Under the pieces are notes generated by a model. It searched no databases, was not told the DNA's origin, and saw only the letters and a program-made list of their open reading frames with translations. From contig VYDC01000204.1 in NCBI GenBank assembly GCA_009843585.1, positions 1-10,022 of the forward strand: DNA of 10,022 nt, in the 5' to 3' direction. This DNA comes from Chloroflexota bacterium (lineage in GTDB: Bacteria > Chloroflexota > Dehalococcoidia > UBA2979). The position numbers and the translations under genes are program-made. This document shows positions 1-6,183 of the stretch, piece after piece. Positions within the stretch are counted from its first letter, which is position 1, and each line of letters begins with the position of its first letter.

Positions 1-55
1 ACACCGACGCGTCCGGGCGGAGCGGACCCCCCGACTGAAGAGCGCGGGCGAGGCC

Positions 56-77
56 GGTCGGGCCAGGCTCCCCGACC
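56..77. terminator. Possible hairpin near the left edge; no gene supported in 1-98
   Basis: Positions 1-98 contain no gene I can support. The only local structure is a 7-bp perfect inverted repeat, GGTCGGG (56-62) and CCCGACC (71-77), with an 8-nt loop. It has no T-run. One forward frame ends in TGA at 36-38 and could be the tail of a gene entering from the left. Eleven residues are too few to identify it. Calling the hairpin that gene's terminator is a guess. Confidence 0.2.
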
Positions 78-98
78 ACGGCGACACGGAACGCTCCA

Positions 99-118
99 CG
101 ACTGTCCACTTGACGCGG
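99..118 (+). repeat. Left arm of 20-bp inverted repeat
   Basis: The sequence cgactgtccacttgacgcgg matches the reverse complement of 401-420 at 19 of 20 positions. The single difference is C at 107 against A at 412. The match stops on both sides: positions 91-98 and 119-128 do not pair with the sequence flanking the right arm. The two arms enclose 282 bp holding an SOS-like palindrome and a TnpB remnant. I see no target-site duplication just outside the arms. They could be transposon ends, or two copies of one element end left in opposite orientation by a rearrangement. Confidence 0.8.
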
Positions 119-130
119 CTGCCTCGCGAT

Positions 131-146
131 GAGAACGTGTGTTCTC
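131..146. promoter_or_regulatory. Putative LexA (SOS) operator upstream of uvrA
   Basis: The sequence is GAGAAC-GTGT-GTTCTC, a perfect 6-bp palindrome around 4 nt. Its core, GAAC-N4-GTTC (133-144), is the known LexA box of Bacillus and Actinobacteria, and the spacer GTGT fits the RNRY preference. The outer base pair is A/T instead of the usual C/G. uvrA is a classic SOS gene, which supports the call. Its start codon is nearly 290 bp away, however, beyond a TnpB remnant and the right inverted-repeat arm. A TTGACG (110-115) could serve as a -35, but the hexamer 17 bp downstream (gaacgt) is a poor -10. Confidence 0.55.
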
Positions 147-399
147 TTACGACACGGAGGCACGCGTGCCCGTCGTCCACCCGCCCGTCCAGCTCCGCGG
201 CTACTGCCGCGCGCGCGGCCACGAGCGCCTGCGCGCCTGCCGGGAGTACGATTGCCCTCAGTGCGGGCTCGTGCTCGACCGCGACGTCAACGCGGCACGG
301 AACATCCTCGCCCGGGCGTACCCGGAGCGGGACGGGGCCGGCGATTCGCCCCGGAGTGCGCGATCGGCCCAGGCGGATGCACTCGGAATCGTCGCTTGA
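139..399 (+). pseudogene. TnpB (IS200/IS605 OrfB) C-terminal remnant
   Basis: The open frame (86 codons from a GTG) carries the end of a TnpB-type RNA-guided nuclease: the second zinc-ribbon half CPQCG (residues 39-43) followed by DRDVNAARNI (47-56), the block with the last RuvC aspartate. Upstream, VPVVHPP then GYCRARGH aligns with the usual DPxYTSQxCSxCGH segment, but the second cysteine of the first CxxC pair is Arg26. Roughly the first three quarters of a normal protein of about 400 aa is absent, including the other RuvC acidic residues. It cannot be an active nuclease. The TGA lies inside the right-end hairpin. The GTG overlaps the SOS-like palindrome, so it may not be a real start. Whether the 3' part is still transcribed as a guide-RNA-like species is unknown. 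Confidence 0.8.
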
Positions 400-410
400 C
401 CCGCGTCAAG
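395..410 (+). repeat. Right-end hairpin of the TnpB element
   Basis: CTTGAC (395-400), loop CCGC, GTCAAG (405-410) is a perfect 6-bp hairpin that includes the TGA of the TnpB remnant. IS200/IS605 elements carry a subterminal hairpin at the right end just after tnpB. It is bound by the TnpA transposase and lies at the 3' end of the guide-RNA scaffold. The position fits, but no tnpA is present. Confidence 0.6.
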
Positions 411-420
411 TAGACAGTCG
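401..420 (-). repeat. Right arm of 20-bp inverted repeat
   Basis: Inverted partner of 99-118, matching at 19 of 20 positions. It overlaps the 3' half of the TnpB-end hairpin and stops 12 bp before the chosen uvrA start, so the uvrA ribosome-binding site (GAGG, 424-427) lies directly outside it. If this is a true element end, the insertion placed foreign sequence immediately upstream of the uvrA translation-initiation region. Confidence 0.8.
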
Positions 421-432
421 CCCGAGGTGAAG

Positions 433-3400
433 ATGGAGCCGTCGGCGCCCGGGGATCGCCCCCGGCCCGGCGAGGAGGCGGCACCGGTGGCGGACGGCGG
501 AGCCGGGACGCGCCTCGATGAGATCGTCGTCACCGGCGCGCGCGAGCACAACCTGCGCGACATCTCGGTGGAGATCCCCCGCGATCGCCTGGTCGTGCTC
601 ACGGGGGTCTCCGGCTCCGGCAAGTCCTCGCTCGCGTTCGACACGATCTACGCGGAGGGCCAGCGCCGCTACGTGGAGTCGCTCTCGGCATACGCGCGGC
701 AGTTCCTGGGCCTCATGGAGAAGCCGGACGTCGACCACATCGAGGGACTCTCTCCCGCCATCTCGATCGACCAGCGGGGCGTCTCGCGCAACCCGCGATC
801 GACCGTCGCCACGGTCACCGAGATCTACGACTATCTGCGCCTGCTCTTCGCGCGCGCCGGCATCCCGCACTGCCCGCACTGCGGGGAGGTGATCCGCCGC
901 CAGACGGTGCAGCAGATCGTCGACGCGATCCTCTCGGAGCCGGCCGGAGCGCGCGCGCTCGTGCTCGGCCCCATGATCCGCCACAAGCGGGGCGAGCACC
1001 GGCAGGTGCTCGACGACGTGCGCCGCGCCGGGTTCATCCGGGTCCGCGTCGACGGCGAGGTGCACGAGGTCGACGAGGCGCCAGCACTCGACCGCTACAA
1101 GTGGCACGACATCGACGTCGTCGTCGACCGCATCGTCATCCCCGAGGCCGAGAGCGAGGGTCGCGACGAGCTCCGCCAGCGCGTCGCCGACTCGGCGGAG
1201 CAGGCGCTCGCGCTGGGCGAGGGGATGCTCGTCCTCGCGCCCGAGGGCCGCCCCGAGCAGACCTTCTCGGAGCACTTCGCGTGCCCCAGCGCCGACCATC
1301 CGCCCTACTCCGTGGGCGAGATCGAGCCCCGCAACTTCTCCTTCAACAGCCCGCACGGCGCCTGCCCGGCCTGCACCGGACTCGGGATCCAGATGCAGAT
1401 CGACGAGGAGCTGGTCGCGCCGAACCGCACGCTCTCTATCGCGCAGGGCGGCCTCGTCCCGCTCCAGCGCCTGGCGACCTCGCTCAGCTGGTACCGCCGC
1501 CGCATCGAGGCGCTCGGGGCGATGCACGGCTTCGACCTCGACACGCCGCTCGCCGACCTCACGCCGGAGCAGTGGCGCCTGCTCATGCACGGCACCGGCG
1601 AGGAGCGCATCCCCGTCCAGTACCGGACGCGGCGAGGGCACGAGAACCGCTACGAGATCCGCTGGGAGGGGGTCCTCACCAACCTGGAGCGGCGCTACCG
1701 GGAGACCGAGTCGGACTGGGTCCGCTCCGACATCGAGCGCTACATGGTCGCCGTGCCGTGCCCGGACTGCGGCGGCGCCCGCCTGCGCCCCGAGATGCGG
1801 GCCGTCACCGTCGACGGCCGGTCGATCACCGACGTCGCGGCCCTCTCGGTCGCCGACGCCGCGCGCTGGATCGAGGGCCTGCGGGGGGAGCGGTCGCCCC
1901 TGGGAGCGCGCGAGCGCCAGATCGCGCGCCAGATCCTCCAGGAGATCGGGGGGCGTCTCTCCTTCCTGCGCGACGTCGGGCTCGAGTACCTCACGCTCGA
2001 CCGCGCCGCCGCCACGCTCTCCGGCGGCGAAGGGCAGCGCATCCGGCTCGCGACGCAGATCGGGTCGGCCCTGATGGGGGTGCTCTACGTCTGCGACGAG
2101 CCCTCCATCGGCCTCCACCCGGTCGACAACCAGCGGCTGATCCGCACGCTCACGCGCCTGCGCGATCTCGGCAACACCGTGCTCGTCGTCGAGCACGACG
2201 AGGCGATGATGCGCGCCGCCGACCACGTCATCGATCTCGGCCCCGGCGCCGGTGAGCATGGCGGGCGCGTCGTCGCGACGGGGACGCCGGATGAGGTGGC
2301 CGCGCACCCGGACTCGCTCACGGGCGCCTACCTCTCGGGGCGGCGCAGCATCCCGATGCCGACGGCGCGCCGCGCAGGGAGCGGGGAGTCGCTCACGGTG
2401 CGCGGCGCGCGCGAGCACAATCTCCGGCGCATCGACGTGGAGATTCCGCTCGGCTGCTTCGTGGGCGTCACCGGGGTCTCCGGCTCCGGGAAGTCGACCC
2501 TCGTCAACGAGATCCTGGCCAAGGCGCTCGCGCACGAGCTGCACGGCGCGCGCGCCCGTCCGGGTGCGCACGACGCCATCGAGGGGCTGGAACACGTCGA
2601 CAAGGTCGTGGTCATCGACCAGTCGCCGATCGGGCGGACGCCGCGCTCCAACCCCGCCACCTACACCGGGCTCTTCACGCTGGTGCGGGAACTCTTCGCC
2701 CAGGTGCCGGAGGCGCGCGCCCGGGGCTACAAGCCGGGGCGGTTCTCCTTCAACGTGAAGGGAGGCCGCTGCGAGGCCTGCTCCGGCGACGGCTACAACC
2801 AGATCGAGATGCAGTTCCTCCCCGACGTCACCGTCGCGTGCGAGGTCTGCCACGGCCGCCGCTACAACCGGGAAGCGCTGGAGATCCACTTCCGCGGCCG
2901 GAGCATCGCCGACGTGCTGGAGATGACGGTCACCGAGGCCCTCGAGCTCTTCGAGGCCTTCCCGCGTCCGCGGCGCAAGCTCGAGACGCTCGCCTCCGTC
3001 GGCCTCGGCTACATCCGCCTCGGCCAGCCGGCGACGACGCTCTCCGGCGGCGAGGCCCAGCGCATCAAGCTCGCCACCGAGCTCTCGAAGCGCTCGACGG
3101 GACGCACCCTCTACATCCTGGACGAGCCGACGACCGGGCTCTCCTTCTCGGACACCGAGTCGCTGCTCCGGGTCCTCCAGAGGCTCGTCGACGGCGGCAA
3201 CACCGTGATCGTGATCGAGCACCACATGGACGTGGTGAAGAACGCCGACTGGCTCATCGATCTCGGTCCCGGCGGCGGCGAGAGCGGCGGACGCGTGGTG
3301 GCCTCGGGGACGCCCGAGCAGCTGGCGCGACGCCCGGAGTCGGCGAGCGGCCGCTTCCTGGCCGAGGTCCTCTCGCGGCACGGACCGGCGGAGCAGCCCC

Positions 3401-3561
3401 CCCGGCTGCGGGCCGCGGGCGCCGCGCCGGAGGATGCGGGTGCCGGCATCGGCACCGACGCGAACGGCCGCCGCCCGGGTGCCGCCGCGACGGGCCGCGG
3501 ACGCCGCCGCCGCGGAGCTCGGGCCCCCGGCGCCGGCGCGAGAAGCGCACGGAAGCGGTAG
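433..3561 (+). CDS. uvrA: Excinuclease ABC subunit A (UvrA)
   Basis: DNA-damage sensor of nucleotide excision repair; it works as a dimer that loads UvrB. The protein has 1042 residues from ATG 433, with GAGG at 424-427. GTG 427 is in frame but overlaps that site. NBD1 has Walker A GVSGSGKS (58-65), signature LSGGEGQ (529-535) and Walker B D555-E556. NBD2 has Walker A 681-688, LSGGEAQ (870-876) and D897-E898. Cysteine pairs lie at 147/150, 311/314, 443/446, 780/783 and 803/806. The UvrB-binding region (about 117-235) is present, so this is a true UvrA and not a UvrA2-type protein. Oddities: CPSADH (284-289) replaces a CxxC pair, although actinobacterial UvrAs often have a His there. The usual GLH after the second DEPTT is GLS (Ser904). 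About 30 N-terminal residues and a 61-residue Arg/Ala/Gly-rich tail (982-1042) exceed the usual length of about 940-960. Confidence 0.97.
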   Translation: MEPSAPGDRPRPGEEAAPVADGGAGTRLDEIVVTGAREHNLRDISVEIPRDRLVVLTGVSGSGKSSLAFDTIYAEGQRRYVESLSAYARQFLGLMEKPDVDHIEGLSPAISIDQRGVSRNPRSTVATVTEIYDYLRLLFARAGIPHCPHCGEVIRRQTVQQIVDAILSEPAGARALVLGPMIRHKRGEHRQVLDDVRRAGFIRVRVDGEVHEVDEAPALDRYKWHDIDVVVDRIVIPEAESEGRDELRQRVADSAEQALALGEGMLVLAPEGRPEQTFSEHFACPSADHPPYSVGEIEPRNFSFNSPHGACPACTGLGIQMQIDEELVAPNRTLSIAQGGLVPLQRLATSLSWYRRRIEALGAMHGFDLDTPLADLTPEQWRLLMHGTGEERIPVQYRTRRGHENRYEIRWEGVLTNLERRYRETESDWVRSDIERYMVAVPCPDCGGARLRPEMRAVTVDGRSITDVAALSVADAARWIEGLRGERSPLGARERQIARQILQEIGGRLSFLRDVGLEYLTLDRAAATLSGGEGQRIRLATQIGSALMGVLYVCDEPSIGLHPVDNQRLIRTLTRLRDLGNTVLVVEHDEAMMRAADHVIDLGPGAGEHGGRVVATGTPDEVAAHPDSLTGAYLSGRRSIPMPTARRAGSGESLTVRGAREHNLRRIDVEIPLGCFVGVTGVSGSGKSTLVNEILAKALAHELHGARARPGAHDAIEGLEHVDKVVVIDQSPIGRTPRSNPATYTGLFTLVRELFAQVPEARARGYKPGRFSFNVKGGRCEACSGDGYNQIEMQFLPDVTVACEVCHGRRYNREALEIHFRGRSIADVLEMTVTEALELFEAFPRPRRKLETLASVGLGYIRLGQPATTLSGGEAQRIKLATELSKRSTGRTLYILDEPTTGLSFSDTESLLRVLQRLVDGGNTVIVIEHHMDVVKNADWLIDLGPGGGESGGRVVASGTPEQLARRPESASGRFLAEVLSRHGPAEQPPRLRAAGAAPEDAGAGIGTDANGRRPGAAATGRGRRRRGARAPGAGARSARKR

Positions 3562-3585
3562 GGCGCCGGGCGCGGCCGCGGTGAG

Positions 3586-3617
3586 GCGGCAGGGCGCGGG
3601 GGCGCCGCGCCCGCCGC
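3586..3617. terminator. Hairpin between convergent uvrA and the 3627 gene
   Basis: GCGGC-A-GGGCGCGG (3586-3599) pairs with CCGCGCCC-GCCGC (3605-3617). This is a 13-bp stem with one bulged A and a 5-nt loop. It lies 24 bp after the uvrA stop and 9 bp from the stop of the convergent gene, as a shared terminator would. There is no T-tract on either strand, which is common in very GC-rich bacteria but leaves function uncertain. Confidence 0.5.
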
Positions 3618-3626
3618 CCGGGAGAG

Positions 3627-4133
3627 CTAGCGGCCGAGTATGCGCCTCCAGAGCGGCGCCGCGGCGCGGCGCGCACGCACCGCCTCGGCCTCGTCGGCGC
3701 CGCGCTCCAGGATCGTGGTGCGGGCGCGGGGGATCTGGCGCATCAGGGAGGGCACGAGGTCCGAGAGGGCGTCGATGTCGTCCGCGGAGAGATCGAGGCG
3801 CGCGATCGTCTGTACCACCGTCGCCCGGCGCCAGGCGGCCGTCCCCGTGCCCTCGGCGTAGACCTCATCGTAGGCCGCGGCGATCGACTGGGCCTTCGGC
3901 AGGTCCTCGCGGGCGAGCTGAGCCCAGACGCGCAGCCGGCTCAGGGCGAACGGGTAGATCGACTCGTCGTCCATCGCGTCCTCCGCCGAGACCATGGCGG
4001 CGATGTCCCGGCGGCGATCATCGGGAGGTGCCTCCTCGAGCACGTGGAAGCGATCGGACATCGCCCTCTGGCGCTCCGTGTCGTCAAGCTCGCCGAGGGC
4101 CGCCCACGTCGCGTCGGGCTCTTGGTTCGTCAA
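3627..4133 (-). CDS. Hypothetical soluble protein, 168 aa
   Basis: I do not recognise this family. The start is TTG 4133, because an ideal GGAGG (4142-4146 on the complement) sits 8 nt upstream. The frame extends to a GTG at 4172, but without such support. The protein is mostly helical in style, has no cysteine, no signal peptide and no membrane segment. It is acidic in the middle (a DDIDAL-type stretch) and has a blocky N-terminal half rich in D/E/R. It ends in a short basic tail, PLWRRILGR. Good codon structure and the strong ribosome-binding site argue that it is a real gene. It converges on uvrA and diverges from the orphan gene at 4286, with 152 bp between the start codons. That gene's product ends in a similar W/R tail. 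No function is proposed. Confidence 0.75.
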   Translation of the reverse strand: MTNQEPDATWAALGELDDTERQRAMSDRFHVLEEAPPDDRRRDIAAMVSAEDAMDDESIYPFALSRLRVWAQLAREDLPKAQSIAAAYDEVYAEGTGTAAWRRATVVQTIARLDLSADDIDALSDLVPSLMRQIPRARTTILERGADEAEAVRARRAAAPLWRRILGR

Positions 4134-4222
4134 CTGGGTTTCCTCCGCTCCCGCCGGGCAGCCCCCCGGCACGCGCTCTCACTCTCCGCCTTCGGGTGCG
4201 ACGCCCGCAAGGGGGCGCCGGA

Positions 4223-4255
4223 GCGGCGGCTGCGAGAGAATAGCACTGCCGCCGC
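4223..4255 (-). promoter_or_regulatory. Inverted repeat around an extended -10, divergent intergenic region
   Basis: GCGGCGGC (4223-4230) and GCCGCCGC (4248-4255) form a perfect 8-bp inverted repeat around a 17-nt, relatively A/T-rich centre. On the minus strand the centre reads TGC-TATTCT (4245-4237), an extended -10 fitting TGN-TANNNT. It would start a transcript near 4230, with a leader of about 97 nt for the 3627-4133 gene. I find no -35. The repeat could be an operator or a leader hairpin. I see no clear promoter for the plus-strand gene. Confidence 0.4.
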
Positions 4256-4285
4256 GTCTCGGCGCGGCCCGACGGAGAGGGACCG

Positions 4286-4756
4286 GTGCTTCAGCTGCGC
4301 CTCCGACAGGCCGACGCCCACCTCCTCTACCTCGGGCTGCTGCACGCGGAGGCGCAGCCCGGGCGCGGCCTGGCGGCGCGGCCGGCGGAGCGGCGCCGGG
4401 AGCAGCCGCTGGCGCCGCTCCGCGCGCTGCTCGAGGGTGGACTCGATCGCGCCGTCGTGGAGCTCGACGTCCCCGACGGGACGCTGCCGCTGCTCGGCGA
4501 GGCGCTCGCGGGCGCGATCAACGAGCTCAAGCAGATGGCGATGGCCGACGGCCGCTCGATGGTGCCGGGATTCGCGGCGACGGCGCGGCGCTTCTATCCG
4601 CAGATAGCCGAGGAGCCCGCCGCGGCGCTCGACGTGGTCGGCCACGGCGTGATGCTGCGCCGCCGCCTCGACGCCGCCGCCCGGGCGCCGGAGGCTCCCC
4701 CCGGGGGCGCGGGCGAGCCCCGCCCGGGCCGCTGGTCACGCCTCTGGCGGCGGTGA
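4286..4756 (+). CDS. Hypothetical protein, 156 aa
   Basis: Family not recognised. The GTG start at 4286 has GGAGAGG (4274-4280) 5 nt upstream. The N-terminal half is Leu/Ala/Arg-rich and probably helical. The central part (roughly 60-115) looks most structured: a VVELDVPDG strand-turn, a long helix around LLGEALAGAINELKQMAM, then a segment ending FYPQI. The last 25 residues are Pro/Gly/Arg-rich and finish WSRLWRR. There is no signal peptide, membrane segment or cysteine motif. It is divergent from the 3627-4133 gene and is followed by a strong hairpin at 4796-4827, so it is probably monocistronic. The paired orphan genes may be functionally linked, but only position and the similar basic ends suggest it. 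Confidence 0.7.
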   Translation: MLQLRLRQADAHLLYLGLLHAEAQPGRGLAARPAERRREQPLAPLRALLEGGLDRAVVELDVPDGTLPLLGEALAGAINELKQMAMADGRSMVPGFAATARRFYPQIAEEPAAALDVVGHGVMLRRRLDAAARAPEAPPGGAGEPRPGRWSRLWRR

Positions 4757-4795
4757 CCGCATCCCCGGACCCTCCGCGAAGCCCGTCGCCGGGGT

Positions 4796-4827
4796 GCGCC
4801 GCGCCGGCCCGGCGCCCGGCGCGGCGC
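4796..4827 (+). terminator. 12-bp hairpin after the 4286-4756 gene
   Basis: GCGCCGCGCCGG (4796-4807) and CCGGCGCGGCGC (4816-4827) pair perfectly over 12 bp with an 8-nt loop. It begins 39 bp after the stop codon and ends 4 bp before the fdxA -35 element, so it would insulate the ferredoxin gene from upstream transcription. No T-tract follows. Confidence 0.5.
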
Positions 4828-4831
4828 CGCC

Positions 4832-4860
4832 TTGCCGCCACCGGGGGGCGCGCCTAGACT
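4832..4860 (+). promoter_or_regulatory. Sigma-70-type promoter of fdxA
   Basis: TTGCCG (4832-4837), a 17-bp spacer, then TAGACT (4855-4860). The -35 matches TTGACA at 4 of 6 positions and the -10 fits TANNNT. The predicted start is near 4867, giving a leader of about 80 nt. This is one of two promoters in the window with both elements at ideal spacing; the other is at 7633-7661. Confidence 0.6.
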
Positions 4861-4871
4861 CGACGCCGCGA

Positions 4872-4891
4872 ACCGGCCCGTCACGGCCGGT
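4872..4891 (+). other. Hairpin in the fdxA 5' leader
   Basis: ACCGGCC (4872-4878) and GGCCGGT (4885-4891) form a 7-bp perfect stem with a 6-nt loop. It would start about 5 nt into the predicted fdxA transcript. A 5' stem can stabilise an mRNA. Regulation is possible but unsupported, and no riboswitch class is recognised. Confidence 0.35.
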
Positions 4892-4945
4892 CGGCGGTCG
4901 ACGACGAGGGGCCCAGCACCGGAGGCGGAGGGAGCACGCCAGCAC

Positions 4946-5221
<276 letters not shown>

Positions 5222-5279
5222 CCGCCGCTCCCACAGAGACCGCCCGCACGAGGCAGCGGATGAACTCGCCGCAGTAGTC

Positions 5280-5308
5280 GTCGTCGGCCGCGTCTCCGGC
5301 CGGACGAC
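5280..5308. terminator. Hairpin between convergent fdxA and the phosphoesterase gene
   Basis: GTCGTC-GGCCG (5280-5290) pairs with CGGCC-G-GACGAC (5297-5308). This is an 11-bp stem with one bulged G and a 6-nt loop. It lies between the two stop codons (58 bp after fdxA, 21 bp from the other gene). No T-tract is present. A shared bidirectional terminator is plausible. Confidence 0.45.
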
Positions 5309-5329
5309 CGGCGAGGGCTCGCGGGGTGT

Positions 5330-6172
5330 CTAGACGCGCCCGGGGGCGCCGGCGAGCAGCGGTATCTCGTCGTGGCGGAGCGGCTCGGCGCCCTCGATGG
5401 AGTGGGCGGTGAGGCGGACGTCGCCCGCAGCCGAGAAGTCGACCAGGAGCACGCGGCCGCCCAGGCCCGAGCCGACCGCCAGGCTCTGCGGCGCGCCGGA
5501 GTAGGCCGCCGTCGTGTGCGGACCGGCGGCCACGCGCGTGAGCTGCTCCCAGTGCCCGAGCGCCACGTAGTCGCGGCGGGATTCGGCGAGCTCCTCCTCG
5601 CGGATGTGGAAGGAGTGCCGCAGCACCGCGCGGGGATGGATGAAGTGCCCGTGTCCCACCGCGAGCTGCCACCCCGCCTCGCCCCGCGGCGGCGGGTGGG
5701 CGAGCGGCAGGAAGTCGGAGCTGCGCTCCGTGTGGGCGCGGCCCCAGACCTCGATGTCGAGGTCCTCGATCGCGGTCGTCTCGCCCTCCTCGGAGCGCTG
5801 GATGACCAGGTTCTGCGCGAGCTCGGTGAGGTCGAGCCGGTCGTAGACGGAGTTGTCGCCGACATGGTCGTGGTTGCCCGGCCCGATCACGACCGGCACC
5901 TCGGCGCGCGCGATCTGCTCGGCGGCGAACCGCAGCGTCTCCTCGTTGACGCGGGCGTTGTCGAAGAAGTCGCCGGCGATCAAGACCAGGTCGACGCGCT
6001 CGCGAAGCCCGACGTCGATCACCGCCCGCATGTTCTCCTCGACGGCGGCGCGGTGCGCGGGGGAGTCGCGGCCGCTGCCGCGGTCGTAGGCCCCGAGATG
6101 CACGTCCGACGTGTGGAGCAGGCGGAAGGGGCGCCGCACGCCGCGCGGGAGCCAGGGGGCGCGAGACTCCAC
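5330..6172 (-). CDS. Metallophosphoesterase, SbcD/Mre11-like DNA-repair family
   Basis: A calcineurin-like phosphoesterase of 280 aa with the full two-metal site: SDVH (Asp23, His25), GDFFD (Asp68), GNHD (Asn100, His101), GHGH (His174, His176) and GH (His207). LLHTSDVHLG at the N-terminus is characteristic of the SbcD/YhaO/Mre11 exonuclease branch. It is shorter than SbcD (about 400 aa), lacks the capping domain, and has no sbcC beside it. A nuclease role is therefore an inference, and another phosphodiesterase activity is possible. The start is GTG 6172, with GAGGGG (6185-6180) 7 nt upstream. An alternative GTG at 6187 overlaps the glyS stop as GTGA and adds five residues. Either way it is tightly coupled to glyS and should be co-transcribed with it. 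The frame's further extension to 6457 lies inside glyS and is spurious. Confidence 0.88.
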   Translation of the reverse strand: MESRAPWLPRGVRRPFRLLHTSDVHLGAYDRGSGRDSPAHRAAVEENMRAVIDVGLRERVDLVLIAGDFFDNARVNEETLRFAAEQIARAEVPVVIGPGNHDHVGDNSVYDRLDLTELAQNLVIQRSEEGETTAIEDLDIEVWGRAHTERSSDFLPLAHPPPRGEAGWQLAVGHGHFIHPRAVLRHSFHIREEELAESRRDYVALGHWEQLTRVAAGPHTTAAYSGAPQSLAVGSGLGGRVLLVDFSAAGDVRLTAHSIEGAEPLRHDEIPLLAGAPGRV

Positions 6173-6183
6173 GCCGGCGCCCC

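Noticed and set aside
110..430. Two other overlapping forward frames in the TnpB remnant region
   Set aside because: They are Ser/Arg/Pro-rich and lack the zinc-ribbon and DRDxNAARNI motifs found in the 139-399 frame.
406..3381. 991-codon open frame antisense to uvrA
   Set aside because: It mirrors uvrA codon structure: low-complexity Arg/Asp/Val/Leu sequence with no recognisable domain. Very high GC keeps antisense frames open.
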